Part shown: in pieces, positions 51,901-63,065 of the stretch | How the letters are laid out: every line of letters begins with the position of its first letter | How positions within the stretch are numbered: position 1 is the first letter of the stretch | Source: Hymenolepis diminuta | Lineage: Eukaryota > Platyhelminthes > Cestoda > Cyclophyllidea > Hymenolepididae | DNA: 64,000 nucleotides | Direction of reading: 5' to 3' | NCBI GenBank assembly: GCA_900708905.1 | Contig: CAADRB010000032.1 | Coordinates: 1,096,545 to 1,160,544, forward strand | Made by a program: the position numbers and the translations under genes | The notes under the pieces: generated by a model | Told to the model about the DNA's origin: nothing | The model's database searches: none | The model's input: only the letters and a program-made list of their open reading frames with translations

Positions 51901-52269
51901 TTAGTTCTCTTAGCCATAACTTCGTTCAAGCCATCTTTCTGTTTCACCCTGGTGTCTGATGACTCGAAAGAAATTTTAGGGTACGATTACCAGGGAGACA
52001 TTCCGTGGAAGTACAAAGACAGAACCTCCCACTTCGAAGCTTTGCTGCGGCATTTTACAAGAGGATTCGCTGAGCTAGCTCTTCATTTAACATGGGTCTA
52101 CGACAAAAGTAATTCTAAGATTAGCTTGTCTGGTCATCTTCATAGATTTTCAATTTCTTCCCGTTTGCATGAGGTTAAATGCAGTCTCATTAGACTATCA
52201 AGGTCTCTGAAACAGAGACAAATTATATACAAACGAAGAATTATTGAAGGAAATGAGTTTGAAATTTGA
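51901..52269 (+). CDS. Coding-like ORF, possible exon of an unrecognised gene
   Basis: An open frame of 122 codons to TGA at 52267-52269. From GTG at 51952 the translation is VSDDSKEILGYDYQGDIPWK, then a likely helical, leucine- and histidine-rich part ending KRRIIEGNEFEI. I do not recognise a family. There is no ATG in the open frame: ATG at 51880 gives only MTSLAS before an in-frame TGA at 51898. Possible splice acceptors (ag ending at 51904 and 51913) both leave two bases, so it could be a 3' terminal exon or contain an internal donor (gag|gttaaa at 52174). No AATAAA lies close after the stop. Real exon, pseudogene or chance remain possible. Confidence 0.35.
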   Translation, partial: LVLLAITSFKPSFCFTLVSDDSKEILGYDYQGDIPWKYKDRTSHFEALLRHFTRGFAELALHLTWVYDKSNSKISLSGHLHRFSISSRLHEVKCSLIRLSRSLKQRQIIYKRRIIEGNEFEI

Positions 52270-52631
52270 TTTCATTAAGTTTTTTAAGGCTTAATTTATC
52301 AGCGCTATCTGATGTGAGTGTAAGGCGATTTTTTCCGCTATGTTAATTAGAAGAAATGAAGATGCTATCAGCATTCTGTGCTTTCTGATTTGTACATTAA
52401 TTACCTTATAAAAAATCATTCTGATGATTAATTTTAACCTGTGTTCCAAACGCCACTTTTAGTTATACTCTTCATTATTAAATAATCATGTGATTATATT
52501 ACATTTTACTATGCAAATAACCTGAATGGTCTATAGTGCAAGCACGCTTATTTGATTGGTGAAACCATGGTATATTATCAAGATCTATAACGGCACGTTT
52601 CATAATACGCCAAAGGACTAGGGCTAGGACT

Positions 52632-52994
52632 ATGACGTTAGCTCCACTTATTACTCCCGTAATTAATCTCGATGTGAAAGCTGCACCCGACTCAAAGCCT
52701 ACTCTCCTCAGTTTAGCCCAAAAAAGAAACCGTGAACGCCAAGGACAAGAAGGGCTCACGCCTCTTGATGTTGTACGATCACGGATTATGGAGCAGAGAA
52801 ATTCATCTTCCTCAAAATCTCTATGTTCCTCCCCACCACCCTCTAATTCAGCTCCTCAACAAACACCGCAGGTAACGGAAGGAGAAGGCGAAAATAGCTT
52901 TGATTACAAGGCTCAAGCGGAAGATCCTTTCTTTAAACAAGCCGATAAGATAGAGGATGAAATGCAGGAGGATAAGGATCTTATTCAAATATAA
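52632..52994 (+). CDS. Small disordered acidic/serine-rich protein or exon, unrecognised
   Basis: A 120-codon ORF starting MTLAPLITPVINLDVKAAPD and ending in TAA. GC is clearly above background and codon use looks coding. The N-terminal third is mixed, followed by a basic patch AQKRNRERQ, a serine/proline/glutamine-rich centre and an acidic tail KIEDEMQEDKDLIQI. This pattern suggests an intrinsically disordered regulatory or adaptor protein; I recognise no domain. The open frame extends upstream to 52563, and acceptor-like ctag sites precede the ATG, so it may be an internal or terminal exon. A strong donor, cag|gtaacg at 52872, is phase 0 and could join to the exon at 55703. AATAAA-like hexamers follow near 53283 and 53418. 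Confidence 0.55.
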   Translation: MTLAPLITPVINLDVKAAPDSKPTLLSLAQKRNRERQGQEGLTPLDVVRSRIMEQRNSSSSKSLCSSPPPSNSAPQQTPQVTEGEGENSFDYKAQAEDPFFKQADKIEDEMQEDKDLIQI

Positions 52995-54565
52995 ATTTTT
53001 ATTCCCTTTTAATGTTAATAACATATTCTTGTATACTCAAAGTCCTATTTTACATCTAACTGTTAAACTTAGCATTTCTTCTGATAGCGGTTATAGGTAG
53101 TCATCTTGTATTTTCGAAGTCAGTTGAAAGATTATTCACTCCATGTTTATATGCAATTCAGCGGTTAGTTTCATCAACTGAAGTGAATAATCAGTTTTAC
53201 CATAAATTTTTGGTGCATTTTTGTCAAAGTGCTGACTTTTGATAGAATTTGGAATCACTTCACACATTCCAGTTATTCTTTTAATAAAATTGAAGGTTGT
53301 ATATTTTATGCACTTGAACCTCATCCTCTTCAAATTAAGATCGATTTCGTTGATAATTTCAGGTCATTTTGTGCAATTTGTTTTGAATACGCCTTCGAGT
53401 ATAAAGTAAACAAACATTTAATAAACTATGGGTAATTTTCAAGTTGTTTGTTAAACACGCTTCGAAGGATCAAGATGTCCATATTAATGCCACTAGTATT
53501 AATATGTGATTCTATGAAGGGATAAATATCAAAGATTTAACGCTTAATCGAAATGCCATCTATTTCCGTATAAAAATTTTATGAAAATAACTACTCATTT
53601 CTGATGTGCTTTATTTATTTAATCAAATTTGGTAACTATAGGGCATAGTTGTAATGTTGTAAAGCTAAGGAGAGAGAAGGGAACTATAACTTAAGGCTTT
53701 GGATATTCTCTTGCTGATTAGGCAATATATGTTGACATTATTGCATCCGAACGGTATGATAATCTCCTTTTGAGATAGAATGACTCGAGTATGGTTGAAC
53801 CCCTTCGGCCTCAGATATGTCTAGTCTGATTATCTAATCAGATGTAAATGACGAAATATAAACTTCTGTGAACTAGGCCAGGCGTGTTCTCGCTGGGGTA
53901 TTCTGAGTCTTTGCAGATAGTTCCCTTACGTTAGAGATATCACTGTTTATTTTTAGGTATTTGTCCGCATTAAAAATCGCTATTATTTGTGAATATAAGG
54001 ACTTTTGATAGGTACTGGTAATTGATCATTTAACCTTTATTGTCCTGTATACATTTTGAAAATTCGATATTATAAAAGCGATTTCTTGAAAGTTCAAGCA
54101 GAGATAATAGAAAACCTTAGCAAGATATGTATAATAACTTTGAATCTCTAAGGATCTATAATTTAAAAAACGTGTGTTTGCTCAAAGGTTTGGAATGAGG
54201 GAGAACGAATAAGCTGAATTAAATGAATTAATCAATGTATGAATTAACGAATGGCTTAATTTTGTAGCCTGGCCTTTAATTGTATTAGGCGCAACCATAT
54301 CATTTTATATAAGCAGATAGCAAATACCTGACAGCGTCTCCCCTTGTTATTGACAGGCCGCAGTTAGAAATAATTACCGATTGGTCATGAAAGAGGCTTT
54401 AGACTGGTACTTTCTTGAGGAAACACAAGGAAATCGGTTTGCCAGCATTTCTGTTATTTACTGCTTATTGAGTTCTGAGAAGTTAAAAATTTAACTTACT
54501 CGTGCCACATAAAGATCATATAAACTGCTTGACATCATGTGAAACCATTCCATTCTCTTAAATTT

Positions 54566-54650
54566 TGGAAGAAAAAAATACCAACTGAAGGGGCAAGACC
54601 AAATACCATAATTAAAGGATCGACCAATAAGCACTGAGTGACAAGCGCAA
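54566..54650 (-). repeat. Dispersed short repeat, minus-strand copy with T-rich end
   Basis: Read on the minus strand: cactcagtgcttattggtcg, atcctttaattatggtattt, ggtcttgccccttcagttgg, then tatttttttcttcc. It defines the right terminus together with the copies at 6166 and 62958. Confidence 0.6.
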
Positions 54651-55705
54651 GTATCTTATTAAATATTCGTTCTGATCGTTAGAATACTCTATATTGGTTC
54701 AGGATAACTAGGTGAAATAATATTTCGGTTTCGGCTTATGGATTTTTGGTATTTTTGTTTTCCTCATTACGATTTTAATTTTAAGTATCTTTGTTTTAAT
54801 TTTGTAATCAGATTTTTTAATTTTTGTAACTAAAATTACATCACTTTAAATATTTTTGTATTTATTCTGCTGCAATTTTATGCACTTTAAACTGATAAAA
54901 TGATTAGTCAAGAAATTCACAGTCATACTTCATGATGCCAAAAGCTTTTTTCTATGCCTCCTCATCGTCAGAAAACTGAACTGATTGATGTAAGTTTCTC
55001 AATTTAATGGCTTCTCACGTTGCAAAAATTTTATTTAAACTTATCTGAAATCAAACAAAATTTGAATAGCGAGCTGTATGGATTCAATGCTAGGGATACG
55101 ACTTAACACGTTTTATTTAACGCCAAATTTTCTGCTCTCTCGAGATGTCTATCCCCGTGAAGGGATTAATAACAGAGTCTCAAGTGTCCTCTGCACTACC
55201 CGTCGTGTTCTAAGATCCTTTCAACAGTTTAAATTATTCCAAGAATAACATAGAGTCTCTCTGCTAATATTGATATACGCAAATCGCGTCAGTGGAACAT
55301 GATCTAGCTCTAGCTCACCATCATAACCTCCTGCATCGAGGTATTACTTAAATCCATTTCAGTTTTTTTTCCTCTCGCTCCAAAAACTTCTTCCAAGTAG
55401 CTTGCTTGTTGCAACTGTCTTCCATCATTATCCTGTTGTTGTGAAGACTAGTATTGCTTAGAATCCTGCATGATAGCTGGGTGCCTAAAGTAGATACCTA
55501 GTCAGTGACATCTATGGATAAATACTGGTTAATCTGTAGTAACTAGTCATGCACCCAATTCCATTTTGACATTGGGTCATCTTTGTTTAAGCGTTAATTG
55601 AATGTACCCAATGGACCACGTGACTTCAAGCATTGTCAGATCAATAAAACAAAGCTCGCGAATGTCCCATATTCGCATGTTAAGCCACAGTAAAACTTTT
55701 AGGAA

Positions 55706-56062
55706 ATGAGTTCTAGCTCAGAATATGAAAGTTCAACACCTCTTTTCACTGAACGAGTAAATAAAAATCAGTGTCCTCAAATCAATGATGACACACAAAA
55801 TTTCTCCTCTACTGCGTTTTCTTCCAATTCAAACGCGAAAGAAACCAGTAATTCTCCGAATCGTCTAAAGAAGATGTTTCCTGAACGTCAGTCCCATAAG
55901 GTTCTTGCAGAGCAGAAAGTTAGTGAATGGCTGGTTAAAAATCGAATATATGGTAACATTCTCCCTAAAGATATGATGGATATTCCTGAAACTCTTTTGT
56001 TACCGGTGGATAGTGATTTAAACTCGAAAAATAGCTCTGCATCAATTACAAATACTCAGTAA
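55706..56062 (+). CDS. Serine/asparagine-rich protein or terminal exon, unrecognised
   Basis: A 118-codon ORF starting MSSSSEYESSTPLFTERVNK and ending ASITNTQ before TAA. The first half is low-complexity S/N/T. The second half holds a possibly ordered stretch, KVLAEQKVSEWLVKNRIYGN then ILPKDMMDIPETLLLPVD. I recognise no family. It is preceded directly by a good acceptor, cttttag|gaaatg (ag at 55701-55702), so it is either a terminal exon in phase 0 or a trans-spliced or 5'-leader-bearing start. AATAAA at 56277-56282 follows at a suitable distance. It could be the last exon of the gene containing 52632-52871. Confidence 0.55.
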   Translation: MSSSSEYESSTPLFTERVNKNQCPQINDDTQNFSSTAFSSNSNAKETSNSPNRLKKMFPERQSHKVLAEQKVSEWLVKNRIYGNILPKDMMDIPETLLLPVDSDLNSKNSSASITNTQ

Positions 56063-56276
56063 AATTGGGCATAAACTACATTAAATGAAAACCTTTAGGT
56101 CATTTACCTATACAATCACAGGTCACTGATTTAATTTTGCAAATACTTCGAAAAATGCAAAGAAATGAAAGTTTGAAACAAATCTACTGAATTTATCAGC
56201 TGTTTGAATTCTGTAGCATTTCGGAATATGATTTAGTTCAGTTTAATTTTCTTTTATCATGCTTTTTATTTCTTTG

Positions 56277-56282
56277 AATAAA
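56277..56282 (+). terminator. Polyadenylation signal after the 55706 ORF
   Basis: AATAAA in ctttgaataaacatag, 215 bp past the stop. It supports 55706-56062 being the end of a plus-strand gene. Confidence 0.5.
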
Positions 56283-56954
56283 CATAGTACAAATAACAAA
56301 ACTGATGATAACATTTTCATGTGTTTGATTTGTAATTTAGATTGTAATGAATTCTAAATTCAAACCCCACATTTTATGCTTGGCATTAAAATTAAGTACA
56401 GAGGAACACCGGATCAGTGCTGAAATACAATGATAACTAATAAATTTTAAGGTTTCTCATTCTAAACTCTTGATAATTCCAAAAACGCAACCACTTATAA
56501 CGCTTTTTTTAGTTTTAAGAGCTGAAGGTCACAAACATACGTAAAATGGTTCACTCAAAACAATTTTGATAGATTTTTGTTGTGTTTAGCCAATTTGATT
56601 TCCATATCTTTGTTTATATTGTGAGCAACCCCCCAAAGTTATAAAAACTGGAGAAATTCCATCATAACTTTGTGCAAATTGGGATTTCGCCTTATTCTGC
56701 TTTGTAAAAAAGTTGTCAACCACATTTTTTGCGAAAATGGAAGTGAGAGCTTATTAACTATTTATTACTACGCCTAGGCAAAGCACACCTACAAATTTTT
56801 ATCGTGGAAAAGCATCTAAACTTAGGCAGACTGAAAGTGGTCCAATAGGGTTAGACAAGGAAATCCAACAGAAGAAAATTAATTTAGATTATCAAACATG
56901 TTATTCAAAACTTTATTCTTGGATTTATGTATAATCCACCGTTTTTTTATTGTC

Positions 56955-57040
56955 AAAATTCAAAATTTGCCTCTTGTTCCTTGAGTACATTTAGATTCGT
57001 CGAGTCCGCGCTTATTGGACCATTGACGCATTGACATTAG
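56955..57040 (+). repeat. Dispersed short repeat, diverged copy
   Basis: Contains caaaatttgcctcttgttcc, ttgagtacatttagattcgt and cgagtccgcgcttattgg, which match the family core in order. Confidence 0.4.
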
Positions 57041-57224
57041 AATAGTCTAGATAATAGCGGGCGATAAGACCTATCACGGTTTTAGTATATCAGAGCTCAC
57101 TAGAGTCGGCTTATGGTGATATTACGAAATGAATTATATTCCATATGTGAAAATGGGCAACTCATTGCCTCCAGAATTTAAATTAAGTAAAATTCTTGAC
57201 ATTTGGACTTCAGTGTGTACCCAT

Positions 57225-57290
57225 ATTTGACCTTCCCTTTTCTACGAGTTATCGCTTATTGGACCAGTTTTGATAGTTCGAGCATTCCAA
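57225..57290 (+). repeat. Dispersed short repeat, diverged copy
   Basis: Contains atatttgaccttccctttt and acgagttatcgcttattgg followed by accagtttt. It shares cgcttattggacca with the copy 240 bp upstream. Confidence 0.35.
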
Positions 57291-57917
57291 GCCTATCCTA
57301 CTTTGACAGGATATTATTATCTCAATTTTATCAATATGCGGATTAAATGTAAACAAATAAGAATTATTATTATTTTGACTTTTGAAATTGATACAAATTG
57401 AGTACTCTGCACTTCTAATTTGCAGAGGATGGGATTATTTATATAATTTTTCACTTTTTAAAGACGATTTTGCTGAAGCCTGTGGTACGAAGAAGGGATT
57501 AGGATTACCCTAATAATATACGCAACTTTCTTTTAATATAAAATGATTAGAAGGTTCGATTTCCTAATCAGATGCATTACCAATAAAACATCAAACACCC
57601 ATTGAGAGACAGATCAAAAAACCTCGAACTTAGGACTTTTTTATGGTCTGTCATTAGACTATTATCGATTCTGATATTTAGATGTATTTCAAGATATTTT
57701 CTGATTATTCGTGGGTTTTTACAAATATTACTTTTATATCATTATTAGCTACTCAATCGCACTAGGTTTTTATATATTTGCAGAGAATATTATTAATCTA
57801 AATTAAATTGCAAGGCATATAAGTGTTAACACTTTTAAGCTCATCTTGAATAAACTCTTGTATGCTCAATTATGGAAAAATCTTCTTGAGAGTAACTTGG
57901 CCATCAGATTAAAATTA

Positions 57918-58030
57918 TCTGAAGTGGCTGGCCAATCATTCCACTAAAAATAACTTTCCGATAAACTCTAGATTCCTCAAACTGGAATTCACTCAGGAAA
58001 CAAGGATCAAACCCTGGAAGTTAATTATAG
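57918..58030 (-). repeat. Dispersed short repeat, minus-strand copy
   Basis: Read on the minus strand: cttccagggtttgatccttg, tttcctgagtgaattccag, gagtttatcggaaagttat and tagtggaatgattggccagc, then cacttcagat. The full core order is preserved, including the right end shared with 13741 and 54566. Confidence 0.6.
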
Positions 58031-61000
58031 AAAATTTGATCATGAAGCAGCAGAAGCGTAAAAATATATACTGGTAAATCATATTCAAATTCTGTAAGAC
58101 ATTTTTAAAGCTGTAACTTTAATTTCTTCTTCTCGATACCATTTTCTAAGATTATATTAGACTACTTTATCGTTCACTGTGTTCAAATGGTTTCCAGTGA
58201 TGGAAGGGTTTGAAAATTTTGCCTTGACGTAGGAAATAATTTTTAACTAATGCTTTCAGAGTTTTGCCACCTGATTTGAAACCACCGGCTAACACACGTA
58301 TAACACTTAAGTTGTTATTTTTATAATCGTGAGTCTCCAGAGAACCTGCATGAATCACCATCACCATATGTAAGAACTTAGCTATGTGAGTGGTAAACCT
58401 CTTTGAATGATCGTCGAAACTTAAGAAATTGGAGAATTCAAATTAATCGGATTACCGCACACAAGACATCAGATCAAAATTTCACACCACTCTATTGTTT
58501 CTGCTTGTAAAAACATCATATGCGTATTTAGAACTTGAGTTAGCAATAGTAATAAGGGGATTAAATGTTGACTAGAATCCTTGAATTCAAGCTCAGAATT
58601 CAATATTAGAAACAAAATCACATTTTTGCTAACCAAAAATGCTTACTTTGTTCCAAAATCTGTATCGGATACAAAATGAATGGAGGTGTTCACAAGAAGC
58701 GTAAAGAATACATCCAGTAAGAAATTTTCCTTCAACTTTTGCATAAGTCCGTTGGCTTCCGCGATTTATTGATAATTAAAAGAGATGGGTACTCATTGAG
58801 GATATATTTATAATATTATTATTGTGTGCCATTTCCTATCCAAAAAATTGACATCTTAGGAAAGATCATTATTTGTTAAAATTATAATTATTGGACTGTT
58901 TTATTCTTACTTGAATTGAGTCGATTTTCAGTGATAAAAATTACCCAATTCACCGGAAATAAAATATGAGCTCTGTTCTGTCAAAACCCAACATTATCAT
59001 CATATTATCTCCGTTGTTAGTAGAATTAATTCTGATACTCGCTACTCAATAACTTCAAATACGGTGGTTGTGGTTCCACTACCGAATCTTTTAAACTTGG
59101 TCTGTTCGGGTGTGCATTTTCATCTACAATTGAATAAATTTGGAATAGGTGGTAACATGGAAGATAAGGGAAGTGTAGATAAACATTGACATCTGGCACA
59201 ATCTTCATACACTTGTTTTTTAGAGCCAATTCTCAACGTATTGCTTTCAAAAGTCTCAAAAATGATGCTTTAAGGACCATGAGACCGTAGTGAAATTAAA
59301 TGAAACCTTGACTTTATTACCAAACTTACCTACTTCTCGTTATTTTTTTCAATTTATGCTATTCTTATGACACTATATCCCTTCCAAACAGTATCTTCAG
59401 TACAATCTTTTGTTTAAAAGGACTGATTTAATTAAAAAGTAGAGCTAGATAGATTTAATTTTTACCTACTGCAATGCTTGTCTGCATCGATCAACCACTG
59501 TATAGTTGAAAGTCTACAACTGACAGCTTAAAGTTGCTGTAATTAGAAAGTATGTCGCAGAATTCAATTAGTATTTCCTACTGTTACGTGGGATGTCTGC
59601 AGAATTAAGCCTTTAATAGTGATACCTGGGATAACTAAACTCCATCTCACGGCCACTTAATTATTAGCTCCTATTTACCAGGTATAGGAAGACGGAAAAG
59701 TAAGTTAATTCATCTTTTGAGACAAATCTAGTATGGCAGAGTGTTTTGGGAGTTTGTTAATTACAGATTAAGTTAACAAAGGGTATATTATTAAAAGGGG
59801 ATAGACTGCAGATCGTCGGGGGCATTTGTTAAATAAAATGATCATCTTATATTGTCAAAACCAGTAGAACTCTTTGCATGGTTGCAAAGAGGTACAAGTC
59901 TGCAGCTTTGTCGCTTTTTCCCTCTAAACTCCAAACTCAGGTTCAGTCAAATAAAGTGCATTCCAATATTTTAATAAAAAAATAGTTGTAAGAGCTAAAT
60001 GCTCTATCATTAAATACAATTCTAAAGAGAGTAAGAATAAAGGCACAGGATTCGTAACAACAGTACATTAATTAAACTTAGCAGAAATAGAAGGATTGAG
60101 AGGGTTTCAAAACCAGAAAGCAGGAGGAGTTATAGATAAAGGAGAGCTAACTGGAGAACCTGACTGCAGGAATTGACCGGAAGGAATTGGAGCGGAGAGA
60201 ACCGAGCAGATGTGTAATAGAGAGGAGGAATCTTACAGTCGGTCAAGAGGGAGCTTACGCTTGGGCATATATTTTAAGAATTAACTGGACCGTCTATTAC
60301 TCGCTTCCAAAACAGATGTTAGCTTTTCGTGCTCGAGGTCTATATTTTTCATATTAGTCAAGTTCTACAATTTTATACCCTCCGTACCTATGATAAGGAT
60401 TCTTCACAGATCTGATCTAAAAAAACTTGATAAATTTTATCGAGCAATCGAAACCGTTTAAATATTATTTGGAGTAAGGCGCACTAATTTATTTAAAAAA
60501 CAATTTTAATGACATTGAATGACTGTATTTGCAAGTTCCACGAACGCTAATGACGCGTACTTTCATTCAACATAAAGATCTTTTACGATTAAAATGACTT
60601 TCTGCTTAACCCCTTGAGATAATCCCCTTTAAGGGCTTTATAAGTCAAAGAAAATTGCTTTCAAATTTCAAGTGCAATTGAACTCATTGCTCAATTGAAA
60701 GAGGTGCGCCTTGTAAATACAAAACTTAAGTCACTACGCTGACCTGATGTAGATAGTATGTATATTTGATATGTTTAAGTTCACATAAATATACTATCCA
60801 ATTCGTAATATCCTCATGAAATATCAATTATTCAACTATTAATCGTATTTTTATAATAGGGGAACTTGAGGAAGGTACGCAAAAAATGAGGTTCATTTGA
60901 AAACCTGGGGGCAGACCTCCATTATAGAAGTGATTGCATTGAGTTTTGCATTAAAGTTCTTAATATGTACTTTTTTACAATCTTTGCAACTAGTTTCCAA

Positions 61001-61749
61001 ATTTCAAATTGTCTATTTAAATCTCTGGAAACTTTTAAAAATAACGGATCTTAAATCAAGCTATATAGATTACTGCATCTTGGAAATATTACATTAATCA
61101 GCTAACTGACAGTATTTATTTCTAACCTTAGTCAATTTTATTCAGACCGTGTGAATTTCAGGGTAGGAGAGTCGCATGAGCCTAGCGCAAGAAAGTAGTG
61201 CACTCATTTCGGCAAGTGGGTCACCTTAATTTCAAATTACTTATATAATGCTATTTATTATATAATATTAACAATTATATTTACTGACTCCAAATCTGCC
61301 TTTAAATTCTCCCAGACCTTATTTCGTTGGAGATTTGTCGGGAAATCCCTAATTCGTAAATCAGACTTTACGTCCGTCCTTTGATAAAAAGATCCATTAA
61401 CCATATTATTTTCATTTAAAAACTTCGTTAATTTCCTTTTCTCCAAATAAGTAAATAACTATGCATCTGCTGGATAATCTTCGAAACCCCTTTAATAATA
61501 TGAAAGTTTCTTTTCGGTATGACCTACTTTAAATAGTTCGTCGAGGGTTTCTTCATATCTCTCTTTCTACAATGCGTATCATGAAAAATACGGAAAATTC
61601 CAAGCTCATTTATTATAAATACTTTTTACTAACTTCGCCCAAGGCAAGAGAGCTTCAACACAGCAAAATTGGGATCAAAAATTTAGAACGTTAAGGCATA
61701 ATCTACAAACCGAAGTACCAAGCCCAGTTAATCGGGCTGAAGGATTCTC

Positions 61750-62195
61750 TTTATGTATTTTCACTGTGAGAATGCTTCAATTTTTCTTCCGCGAAGCCGT
61801 AATGATGTCTTGATGTCCCTATGAATCAAACTCCTGTCTGTCACGTCGTTTCTTCTTTTTTTCTATAACCACCCTGTTTCATTTAAAAGTGCGCCCGCGC
61901 TCATGTTCTCTAACGAGTCCTTGCTCATATGACTCATTAACTGTCTTTGTATTACCACTCAAAGGCACCCATACGCAGACACACACTTATCTTTTATCGG
62001 CTCCTGCGCTTTCCTCTCATCTTCTCTCACACTCATCTCTCTTACTCACACGAATCCTCGTTGTGCATTATTTGATAAACTTTGACCTACGCAACTCTTT
62101 GTATCCTACTTTCTGGAACTGTTGCTTGCCATCGTTAATTGCTAGCTACCACGATCTGCCTCTGGTTCATACTTTCTACAATTTGGTAACTCCTG
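61750..62195 (+). repeat. Pyrimidine-rich dispersed repeat, copy 2
   Basis: Collinear with 50600-51015 from about ctttatgtatttt to about ggtaactcctg. It contains a 126-codon open frame (61889-62269) rich in S, L, P, T and H. This reflects the pyrimidine-rich strand rather than a protein, because the frame is broken in copy 1. Confidence 0.6.
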
Positions 62196-62483
62196 AATTG
62201 GTCACCTCGCTTCCTGTTGCTCCAACTCCACCACTGCACTTACAGAATTCATTTATGACCTTCAGATAATTAGAATATGCAAGCATAGAGTTCGAAGGGA
62301 ATATAACAAAAATGAAAATTCAAAATGTAATTTTCTCGAAGGAAAATATTTAATTAAGTAATTTTCTCGCATTAATATAACATTGCCGCCTAAATAGATA
62401 GCCTCTGAAAATGCCAACAGTAAAATAGTTCAGTGGGGGAATAAACTTTAAATTGAAGGGAGTATTTAAAGCAGTTAAGATGT

Positions 62484-62676
62484 TAAGTCCTAAGTGTCCT
62501 TTCACAAGCATTGAGTTTTCCACTTTCTCACAAAAAGTATAATTTACTTTGTAATTTCCATTTGTCCCATAGCTAAATATTTACGATTTGACCCCCTAAC
62601 TATCCGGAAGAATTAATGTTCGTGATTTTCAGGGTTTATTGAAGGGATAATTTAAATCAGTGGTTGGATTTGCCTA
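62484..62676 (+). repeat. Dispersed short repeat, long copy
   Basis: aagtcctaagtgtcctttc, acaagcattgagttttcc and actttgtaatttccatttg match the left half seen at 26950. tttacgatttgaccccctaa, aattaatgttcgtgattttc and gtggttggatttgcc match the core. Confidence 0.6.
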
Positions 62677-62957
62677 TTGAAACTGAGGTCCTTCTACTGA
62701 GCTTAGACGCACTTTGTGAATAAGCACTCATTAACGCATCAATCGGAAGATATCAGTGCTTTAAATCAGTTGTAAGCTCCTAAAACACCGTTTAACTTAG
62801 AAGATATAACTATGAAGATATGGTTTGATTTATTTACTGCCACATTATCTATTAATGTTACTTATTTAAAAAAACAAAAAATTTTCTTTCTCATCTTTTT
62901 TACGTTAAAGCTGTAGTTTGAGAAATATCATATAAGATCATTTGCCTTCTCAGCCAT

Positions 62958-63065
62958 CGGAAGAAAAAAACAAATTGGGGCGACCAGACCGATCAATAAG
63001 CACTGAACTTCGTAGACATGCATACGCTGCAATCCATGGGACGGATCGTAAAATTCGAATTTTGA
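62958..63065 (-). repeat. Dispersed short repeat, minus-strand copy with T-rich end
   Basis: Read on the minus strand: attcgaattttacgatccgt, catgtctacgaagttcagtg, cttattgatcggtctggtcg, ccccaatttgtttttttctt. The AT-rich segment between the gatcgg and ggtc blocks is deleted relative to other copies. Confidence 0.55.

Noticed and set aside
58167..58367. 66-codon minus-strand ORF with glycine/lysine-rich centre
   Set aside because: Too short, with no family match and no splice or polyadenylation context. It lies in repeat-dense DNA.
61889..62269. 126-codon ORF rich in S, L, P, T and H
   Set aside because: It lies largely in the pyrimidine-rich repeat. The related copy at 50600 does not keep the same frame, so it is a by-product of CT-rich sequence.
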